The notes below the pieces were generated by a model that did no database searches, was not told the origin of the DNA, and saw only the letters and a list, made by a program, of their open reading frames with translations. From contig JAHFVB010000110.1 in assembly GCA_023264755.1 (NCBI GenBank), positions 1 through 10,940 on the forward strand: a stretch of DNA of 10,940 nucleotides. The letters are read 5' to 3'. Of the stretch, positions 6,377 to 10,940 are shown one piece after another. The stretch is from Mycobacterium sp. (lineage in GTDB: Bacteria > Actinomycetota > Actinomycetes > Mycobacteriales > Mycobacteriaceae). The position numbers and the translations under genes were made by a program. Numbering within the stretch: the first letter of the stretch is position 1; each line of letters opens with the position of its first letter.

Positions 6377-7114
6377 ATGCAGCTCGCCATCGTGTTGTAT
6401 CCCGGCTTCACCGCGCTGGACTTCATCGGCCCCTACGAGGTGTTGCGCAACGTGCCCGACACCGACGTCAGGTTCGTCTGGCACGAAACGGGGCCGATCG
6501 CCGCCGACTCCGGCGTACTGCTCGTCGGCGCCACCCACACCTTCGACGAAACCCCCTCGCCCGACGTCATTCTCGTACCCGGCGGGCCGGCGACCATGGA
6601 GCATGCCCGCGACGAAAAGGTGCTCGACTGGCTGCGCCGGGCGGACCAGACCTCCGCATGGACGACGTCGGTGTGCTCGGGTTCGGTACTGCTCGCCGCG
6701 GCCGGGTTGCTCGAAGGCAAGCGGGCCACGTCGCACTGGATGGCCCTGCCGATGCTCAGGGCTTTCGGGGCCCACCCCGTGGGAGACGAACGAGTCGTAC
6801 CCGAGGGCAAGATCGTGACGGCGGCGGGCGTGTCCGCCGGGCTGGACATGGCGATGTGGCTGGCGGGTCAGCTCGTCGGCGAGGCCAAGGCCAAGGCCAT
6901 CCAACTGGCCATCGAGTACGACCCGCAGCCTCCCTTCGACTCGGGTCACATGTCGAAGGCCTCGGCGGCCACCAAGGCCGCGGCTACCGCGATGTTGTCG
7001 AGGGACATGGTCAAGACGGGCCAACTCACCGCCCCGGTGCGGCTGCTGTGGGACCGGGCGATCGGCGTGGCCCGCTCCGGCCGCACCCGCACTCGGGTGA
7101 GTTCGGCGCGCTAA
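6377..7114 (+). CDS. DJ-1/PfpI protein, isonitrile hydratase-like (245 aa)
   Basis: A stand-alone DJ-1/PfpI domain. Of family members I can recall, it looks closest to Pseudomonas isonitrile hydratase (InhA), which hydrates isonitriles to N-substituted formamides. Shared blocks are LYPGFTALDFIGPYEVL (7-23, with D15 at the InhA Asp17 position), SVCSGSVLLAAAGLLEGKRA (98-117, nucleophile C100 matching InhA Cys101; the next residue is Ser where InhA has Thr) and IEYDPQPPF (179-187). The C-terminus is about 17 residues longer than InhA and ends in an Arg/Ser-rich tail. The ATG has a strong AAGGAG 4 nt upstream. The protein is cytosolic and complete. It is probably co-transcribed with the preceding regulator. 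Substrate assignment rests on similarity recalled from memory; other DJ-1 functions, such as glyoxalase or chaperone, remain possible. Confidence 0.88.
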   Translation: MQLAIVLYPGFTALDFIGPYEVLRNVPDTDVRFVWHETGPIAADSGVLLVGATHTFDETPSPDVILVPGGPATMEHARDEKVLDWLRRADQTSAWTTSVCSGSVLLAAAGLLEGKRATSHWMALPMLRAFGAHPVGDERVVPEGKIVTAAGVSAGLDMAMWLAGQLVGEAKAKAIQLAIEYDPQPPFDSGHMSKASAATKAAATAMLSRDMVKTGQLTAPVRLLWDRAIGVARSGRTRTRVSSAR

Positions 7115-7145
7115 CCGCCCAGAAACGGGCGGAAAGCGCGCCGAA
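7102..7145 (+). terminator. Two-part GC-rich hairpin closing the DJ-1 gene
   Basis: Outer arms TTCGGCGCGCT (7102-7112) and AGCGCGCCGAA (7135-7145) pair perfectly over 11 bp. An A-A/A-A internal loop (7113-7114 with 7133-7134) follows, then an inner 6-bp stem CCGCCC/GGGCGG (7115-7120, 7127-7132) with a 6-nt loop. The stop codon of the DJ-1 gene is inside the structure. No U-tract follows. Most likely it is a terminator or attenuator separating the regulator/DJ-1 block from bpoC; an RNA-processing stem is the alternative. Confidence 0.6.
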
Positions 7146-7157
7146 ATCACACCTCGG

Positions 7158-7163
7158 TAGGGT
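7158..7163 (+). promoter_or_regulatory. Predicted -10 box of a leaderless bpoC promoter
   Basis: TAGGGT fits the mycobacterial TANNNT -10 and ends 7 nt before the bpoC GTG, the spacing for transcription starting at the start codon. It lies 13 bp after the hairpin at 7102-7145. No -35 box is visible 17 bp upstream. It would drive bpoC and perhaps menD independently of the inserted genes. Confidence 0.5.
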
Positions 7164-7170
7164 CGGGCGG

Positions 7171-7953
7171 GTGAATCTCGCGTACGACGACCGTGGCTCG
7201 GGTGATCCGGTGCTGTTCATCGCCGGTCGTGGAGGAGCCGGCCGGACCTGGCACCTGCATCAGGCGCCCGCCTTCCAGCGCGCGGGCTACCGCGTCATCA
7301 CGTTCGACAACCGCGGGATCGGTGCCACCGAACAGGCGACGGACTTCACCATCGAACAGATGGTCGGTGACGTCGCGGCCCTCATCGAGCAACTCGGCGC
7401 CGCTCCGGTGCGCATCGTGGCGGTCTCGATGGGCTCCTACATCGCCCAGGAACTGATGCTGGCCCGCCCCGAACTCGTCACCGCCGCCGTGCTGATGGCC
7501 ACCAGGGGGCGCGAGGACGTCATGCGGGCCTTCGGCCGCAAGGCCGAGCGTGACCTGCTCAGTACGGGGGTCGCACTGCCTCCGACGTTCGACGCCAAAG
7601 TCCGGCTCCTGGAGAACTTTTCGCCGGCGACGCTCAACGACGACCGCGCGGTGCGCGACTGGATCGACATGTTCACCATGTGGCCGACGAAGCTGACGCC
7701 GGGGCTGCGCGCCCAGCTCGACGTCGCGCCGTCGGAGAACCGGCTGCCCGCCTACCGGAACATCGCCGCACCGACGCTGGTGATCGGTTTCGCCGACGAC
7801 CTGTTGCTGCCGCCATACCTGAGCCGCGAGGTGGCCGACGCCATTCCGCAGGGCCGTTACCTGCAGATACCCGACGCCGGCCACCTGGGCTTCATCGAGC
7901 GCCCCGACGCCGTCAACGCGGCCGCGCTCGAGTTCTTCGCCGCCGGCAGCTGA
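7171..7953 (+). CDS. bpoC: BpoC, alpha/beta hydrolase (candidate MenH)
   Basis: An alpha/beta-hydrolase orthologous to M. tuberculosis Rv0554, named BpoC as a putative non-haem bromoperoxidase. The 260-aa protein shows the oxyanion segment FIAGRGGAG (16-24), the nucleophile elbow VSMGS with S86, the acid D210 in VIGFADD, and H238 in PDAGHLG, so the Ser-Asp-His triad is complete. The GTG at 7171 gives the family N-terminus (V)NLAYDD; the reading frame stays open far upstream, but that part overlaps the DJ-1 gene in another frame. There is no signal peptide. A triad hydrolase placed between menC and menD is a good candidate for the SHCHC synthase step (MenH), which lies between MenD and MenC in the pathway. 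That role is inferred from context. The upstream hairpin and -10 box suggest its own promoter. Confidence 0.93.
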   Translation: MNLAYDDRGSGDPVLFIAGRGGAGRTWHLHQAPAFQRAGYRVITFDNRGIGATEQATDFTIEQMVGDVAALIEQLGAAPVRIVAVSMGSYIAQELMLARPELVTAAVLMATRGREDVMRAFGRKAERDLLSTGVALPPTFDAKVRLLENFSPATLNDDRAVRDWIDMFTMWPTKLTPGLRAQLDVAPSENRLPAYRNIAAPTLVIGFADDLLLPPYLSREVADAIPQGRYLQIPDAGHLGFIERPDAVNAAALEFFAAGS

Positions 7954-7970
7954 GCCCGTCAGCGCGCCGG

Positions 7971-7993
7971 CCAGCGGTTTCGGTCGCCGCTGG
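7971..7993 (+). terminator. Small hairpin after bpoC
   Basis: CCAGCGG (7971-7977) and CCGCTGG (7987-7993) form a perfect 7-bp stem with a 9-nt loop, 17 nt after the bpoC stop and 36 nt before the menD start. No U-tract follows. It may be a weak terminator or attenuator before menD, but stems of this size are frequent in GC-rich DNA. Confidence 0.3.
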
Positions 7994-8029
7994 GGCGGCT
8001 CTGGCGTCGTATGCCACGCTGTAGTGGTG

Positions 8030-9706
8030 GTGAACCCCTCGACGATGCAGGCGCGCATCGTCGTCGACGAATTGATTCGCGGCGGCGTCCGCGACGTGGT
8101 GCTCTGCCCGGGCTCGCGCAACGCGCCGTTGGCGTTCGCGCTGGCCGCTGCCGACCAGGCCGGCCGCATTCGGCTGCACGTTCGCATCGACGAGCGCACG
8201 GCCGGGTTCCTCGCGATCGGGCTCGCCGTCGCCGCGGGGGCACCCGTGTGCATCGCGATGACGTCGGGCACTGCGGTGGCCAACCTCAGCCCCGCGGTCG
8301 TCGAGGCGAACTACGCGCGGGTGCCGCTGATCGTGCTGAGCGCCAACCGGCCCTACGAGCTCTTGGGTACCGGCGCCAATCAGACCATGGAGCAGCTCGG
8401 CTTCTTCGGCACGCAGGTTCGCGAGACCATCAGCCTGGGGCTGGCCGAGGGCGCCCAGGAGCGGCTGGACGCGCTCAACGCGCAGTGGCGCTCGGCCACG
8501 TGCCGAGTCCTGGTGGCCGCCAAGGGCGCTCGCAGTGCCAATGCGGGACCCGTGCAATTCGACATTCCGCTGCGCGAGCCACTGGTACCCGACGAGGCAG
8601 AAGACCCGGCCACGTTCTCCGTGGTGCCGGGCCGCCCGAACGGCGCGCCGTGGACCTACACCCCGCCGGTGAACTTCGACCAGCCGCTCGACATCGACCT
8701 CACCCCCGACACCATCGTCATCGCCGGCCACGGCGCGGGGGTGCACCCCAACCTCGCGCATCTTCCGACGGTCGCCGAGCCGACCGCGCCGCCGACGGCC
8801 AACCCGTTGCACCCGCTGGCGCTGCCGAGGCTGCGCCCGCAGCAGGTGATCATGCTGGGCCGGCCCACCCTGCACCGGCCGGTGTCGAACCTGCTGGCCG
8901 ACTCGTCGCTGCCGGTGTACGCGTTGACCACCGGCCCACGCTGGCCGGACGTGTCCGGCAACTCGCAGGCCACCGGAACGCGCGCGGTGACGTCCGGTAC
9001 TCCCGATCCCGGCTGGCTGGCCCGTTGCGCCGAAGCGAACACCCGAGCCATCCAAACCGTCCGCGCACACCTGAAAGCCCATCCGCTGACGACCGGCCTG
9101 CACGTCGCCGCCGCGGTGGTGGCCGCCCTGAAGCCGGGCGATCAGCTGGTGCTCGGGGCGTCCAATCCGGTGCGCGACGCCGCGCTGGTGGGGCTCAACC
9201 CCGTCGACGTCCAGGTGCGCTCGAACCGTGGCGTCGCAGGCATCGACGGCACGGTGTCGACGGCCATCGGCGCTGCGCTCGCGCACGACCCCACCGGCGG
9301 CCGTACGGTCGCGCTGATCGGCGATCTGACGTTCGTGCACGACAGTTCCGGGTTGCTCGTCGGGCCCACCGAGCCGACGCCCAAGAGCCTGACCATCGTG
9401 GTGTCCAACGACAACGGCGGCGGCATCTTCGAATTGCTCGAGCAGGGCGATCCCAGGTTCTCCGACGTGTCCGCGCGGATCTTCGGGACGCCGCACGACG
9501 TGGACGTCGGTGCGCTGTGCCGGGCCTATCACGTGGACTGTCGTCAGGTCGAGCTCGACGGCCTGCCCGACGCGTTGAGTGCGCCGGGCGAGGGGATGCG
9601 CGTGCTGGAGGTGAAGGCCGACCGTTCGTCACTGCGCGCATTGCACGCGGCCATCAGGGCTGACCTGTGCGGCTGGGGCGACCCGTGGCACTGGGGCGAC
9701 CCGTGA
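8030..9706 (+). CDS. menD: MenD, SEPHCHC synthase
   Basis: A thiamine-diphosphate enzyme that condenses isochorismate with 2-oxoglutarate to SEPHCHC, the first committed step of menaquinone synthesis. The sequence matches mycobacterial MenD (Rv0555) end to end: [11 protein letters not shown] (26-36), the TPP-activating glutamate E55 in RIDERTAG, the central domain (about 190-350), and the TPP/Mg motif running from GDLTFVHD (431-438) to NDNGGGIF (460-467). R97, R278 and R304 correspond to the Arg97, Arg277 and Arg303 described for feedback inhibition by DHNA in M. tuberculosis, so that control is probably retained. Three consecutive GTG codons (8024, 8027, 8030) could start it; 8030 gives the family N-terminus VNPST-like. 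The C-terminus carries a repetitive extra tail, [12 protein letters not shown], absent from Rv0555 as I recall it. There is no clear Shine-Dalgarno. Confidence 0.97.
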   Translation: MNPSTMQARIVVDELIRGGVRDVVLCPGSRNAPLAFALAAADQAGRIRLHVRIDERTAGFLAIGLAVAAGAPVCIAMTSGTAVANLSPAVVEANYARVPLIVLSANRPYELLGTGANQTMEQLGFFGTQVRETISLGLAEGAQERLDALNAQWRSATCRVLVAAKGARSANAGPVQFDIPLREPLVPDEAEDPATFSVVPGRPNGAPWTYTPPVNFDQPLDIDLTPDTIVIAGHGAGVHPNLAHLPTVAEPTAPPTANPLHPLALPRLRPQQVIMLGRPTLHRPVSNLLADSSLPVYALTTGPRWPDVSGNSQATGTRAVTSGTPDPGWLARCAEANTRAIQTVRAHLKAHPLTTGLHVAAAVVAALKPGDQLVLGASNPVRDAALVGLNPVDVQVRSNRGVAGIDGTVSTAIGAALAHDPTGGRTVALIGDLTFVHDSSGLLVGPTEPTPKSLTIVVSNDNGGGIFELLEQGDPRFSDVSARIFGTPHDVDVGALCRAYHVDCRQVELDGLPDALSAPGEGMRVLEVKADRSSLRALHAAIRADLCGWGDPWHWGDP

Positions 9707-9720
9707 GGCCGGGGCGAGCG
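9673..9720 (+). repeat. 18-bp tandem repeat at the 3' end of menD
   Basis: CTGGGGCGACCCGTG occurs perfectly at 9673-9687 and 9691-9705, a period of 18 bp. A decayed third copy, CCGGGGCGAGCG (9709-9720), continues in the same phase past the menD stop. The two intact copies encode the [10 protein letters not shown] tail of MenD. Polymerase slippage at this GC-rich unit is the simplest origin. Confidence 0.8.
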
Positions 9721-9734
9721 AAGCGACGGGAGCC

Positions 9735-10271
9735 GTGAAGTCGACCGTCGCGTGGCTGAAGGCGTTGCGGCACGCCATCCTTCCGCATCTGTTCGGCGAT
9801 CCGACGGAGACCAAGGCCGAGCGGATCATCCGGCGGGTGCGCGTGGGCATCGTCATCGCCGCCTGCCTCGTCACCTTTCAATCGCTGTTGCTGGTGATCG
9901 GGGCCTGGCGCAACGACCACCAGATCGAAGCCAACATGGGCGTGGCGGCCGCCGAAGTGCTCGACGCGGGCCCGCGGAGGTCGACCATCGAGTTCGTCAC
10001 GCCGGATCGGGTGACCTATCGTCCGGAGCTCGGGGTGCTGTATCCGTCCGAATTGGACACGGGCATGCGCATTTACGTCGAGTACGACAAGAGCAATCCC
10101 GACCTGGTCAGGGTCCAGGGCCGCAATGCCTCACTCGCGATCATTCCGGCCGGTTCGATCGCGGTCGTGGGTTGGCTGGTGGCCGGGGCGGCCCTGCTCT
10201 GGCTGGGTTGGCTGCAGCGCAATCGGGCGCGTCAGGACCCCATCACGTTGGATAGCCACTTGTCGTCGTAG
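9735..10271 (+). CDS. Two-helix membrane protein (Rv0556 type, DUF3592-like)
   Basis: A 178-aa protein with two hydrophobic segments, about residues 36-58 and 133-160, flanked by Arg/Lys-rich stretches (RIIRRVR before the first, QRNRAR after the second). This predicts both ends in the cytoplasm and a 75-residue extracytoplasmic domain between them. That middle part (ATTRIBUTES: strands around STIEFVTPDRVTYRPELG, RIYVEYDKSNPDLVRVQGR) resembles DUF3592-type small beta domains. Position after menD matches Rv0556, a conserved membrane protein of unknown function. The GTG start lies 28 bp after menD, with GGGAG (9728-9732) only 2 nt before it, so ribosome binding may be weak or coupled to menD translation. 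Its last 40 bp overlap the convergent thioredoxin-like gene. A role in the menaquinone pathway is possible from position alone and is not shown by sequence. Confidence 0.85.
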   Translation: MKSTVAWLKALRHAILPHLFGDPTETKAERIIRRVRVGIVIAACLVTFQSLLLVIGAWRNDHQIEANMGVAAAEVLDAGPRRSTIEFVTPDRVTYRPELGVLYPSELDTGMRIYVEYDKSNPDLVRVQGRNASLAIIPAGSIAVVGWLVAGAALLWLGWLQRNRARQDPITLDSHLSS

Positions 10272-10927
10272 ACGTCGAGCTTCTTGGCCTGCTTCAGGTC
10301 GTAGACCGTCGGCGTGCCCGTGCTCACGTCGTCGATCTGGTAGAGGAACTCGAAGTTGGTGTCCTCCAAGTTCTTTACGTCGACGGCCGACTCGCCCTTC
10401 TCGATCTTGGCCACCGCGGCTTCGGATAGACCTGCGGTACGGGCCATTTCGGCGAGCTCGCCATCGTCGGGGTGGTCTGGCCCCGCACCGTTTTGCTTCC
10501 ACAGTTCTTCGACGAAGTGTTGGAACTCGGTGGCGTTGGTGGCTGTGGCGTCACCGGACTCGCCAGGTGGCGACACGGCGGCGAACATGGCGTTGGCCAC
10601 CCGCTCGGAATGCTGGTTGGCGCCGGCGTCCAGGAACGTCACCGGTCGGTACGTCAGGGCGAGTTGGCCCAGGTTGATGTAGCTCAGCATTCGCGCGCCG
10701 AAGTCGGCTTGAAGGTCGGCACAGTGGTTGCACTGAGGCTCGGTGTAGAGCTCCAGCTGGATGGGCGCGTCCTCGAACCCGAGTCTGATTCCGAAGCCGT
10801 CCTTGACGACCTCGACTGGAGCCTTGACGGGGTCGGCCCGGGGCGTGCCCTTGACCTGCTGGGTGCAGGCGGTCGTGGCGATGAGCAGGCTCGCTGCCAG
10901 TGCGATGACGAGCGAGGTGCGGGCCAT
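10232..10927 (-). CDS. DsbA-like thioredoxin-fold lipoprotein
   Basis: A 231-aa exported protein. Residues 1-20 form a signal peptide (positive R3, hydrophobic core LVIALAASLLIA) ending in TTAC, an atypical lipobox with Thr at -3, and C21 is the likely lipidated cysteine, so it should be anchored to the outer face of the membrane. The mature part is a DsbA/Thioredoxin_4-like domain with the redox motif C66-N-H-C69 in YTEPQCNHCADL, a helical insertion (about 100-190) and the cis-proline loop TGTPTVYD (203-210, P206). It probably makes, breaks or rearranges disulfides in cell-envelope proteins; its partners are unknown. The ATG at 10927-10925 lies 13 bp from the window edge and lacks a Shine-Dalgarno. 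It ends inside the convergent membrane-protein gene. DsbA-like oxidants are recycled by quinone-linked VKOR in mycobacteria, a loose link to the neighbouring menaquinone genes. Confidence 0.88.
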   Translation of the reverse strand: MARTSLVIALAASLLIATTACTQQVKGTPRADPVKAPVEVVKDGFGIRLGFEDAPIQLELYTEPQCNHCADLQADFGARMLSYINLGQLALTYRPVTFLDAGANQHSERVANAMFAAVSPPGESGDATATNATEFQHFVEELWKQNGAGPDHPDDGELAEMARTAGLSEAAVAKIEKGESAVDVKNLEDTNFEFLYQIDDVSTGTPTVYDLKQAKKLDVYDDKWLSNVMGS

Positions 10928-10933
10928 CCGACC

Positions 10934-10939
10934 AGTATG
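10934..10939 (-). promoter_or_regulatory. Possible -10 box of the DsbA-like lipoprotein gene
   Basis: On the minus strand CATACT (10939-10934) differs from TATACT only at the first base and ends 6 nt before the ATG, compatible with a leaderless transcript. The -35 region lies outside the window. The first T is normally well conserved, so this is tentative. Confidence 0.35.
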
Positions 10940-10940
10940 C

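Noticed and set aside
5588..7150. A 520-codon minus-strand open frame opposite the regulator and DJ-1 genes
   Set aside because: Composition is that of a shadow frame, with no motif. The plus-strand genes explain the region completely.
6268..7170. Upstream in-frame extension of bpoC through the DJ-1 gene
   Set aside because: The extension translates to Arg/His-rich sequence overlapping the DJ-1 gene in another frame, while the family N-terminus begins at the GTG at 7171.
7913..9532. Long open frames in the bpoC-menD region (minus strand, and plus-strand +1 frame from 8011)
   Set aside because: Both overlap menD, which is unmistakable. Their products are Arg/Pro/Ala-rich without domains.
9714..9734. 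GCGA-rich purine motif before the membrane-protein gene, as a possible dispersed repeat
   Set aside because: Only one copy is visible here. It partly overlaps the decayed third menD repeat unit, and a genome-wide search would be needed to call it a repeat family.

Overview
The window is high-GC actinobacterial DNA. It is almost certainly from a Mycobacterium or Mycolicibacterium: FadD8, MenC, BpoC and MenD closely match the M. tuberculosis Rv0551c to Rv0556 neighbourhood as I remember it, GTG starts are frequent, and several starts look leaderless. No tRNA, rRNA, CRISPR array, insertion sequence or phage gene is visible. No gene-free stretch exceeds 141 bases, so the window is nearly all coding.

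Layout. Two genes point left at the left end: the 5' part of fadD8 (fatty-acid CoA ligase, cut by the window edge) and a small YCII/DGPF-domain protein. A 22-bp hairpin lies between them, next to a fadD8 promoter that carries a KstR-type palindrome. From 1108 to 10271 eight genes point right: an Amidohydro_3 family hydrolase, a FadD-type acyl-CoA ligase, menC, a GlxA-type AraC regulator, a DJ-1/PfpI protein closest to isonitrile hydratase, bpoC (alpha/beta hydrolase, possibly the MenH of this organism), menD, and a two-helix membrane protein (Rv0556 type). A DsbA-like thioredoxin-fold lipoprotein points left at the right end, and its 3' end overlaps the membrane-protein gene by 40 bp.

How the genes fit together. 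MenD, possibly BpoC, and MenC form the first half of menaquinone synthesis, from isochorismate to o-succinylbenzoate. In M. tuberculosis, as I recall it, the amidohydrolase, menC, bpoC, menD and Rv0556 genes are consecutive. Here a fadD gene sits before menC, and a regulator plus DJ-1 pair sits between menC and bpoC. A 17-bp two-part hairpin closes the DJ-1 gene, and a leaderless-type promoter restarts just before bpoC, so the inserted genes appear to be a separate transcriptional block.

The most interesting hypothesis is metabolic. An isonitrile-hydratase-like DJ-1 enzyme, a regulator with a paralogous DJ-1 sensor domain, and an amidohydrolase from the superfamily that contains N-substituted formamide deformylase could form an isonitrile to formamide to amine plus formate route. 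This is inference from family membership and proximity. The presence of the amidohydrolase gene in M. tuberculosis without the DJ-1 pair weakens it.
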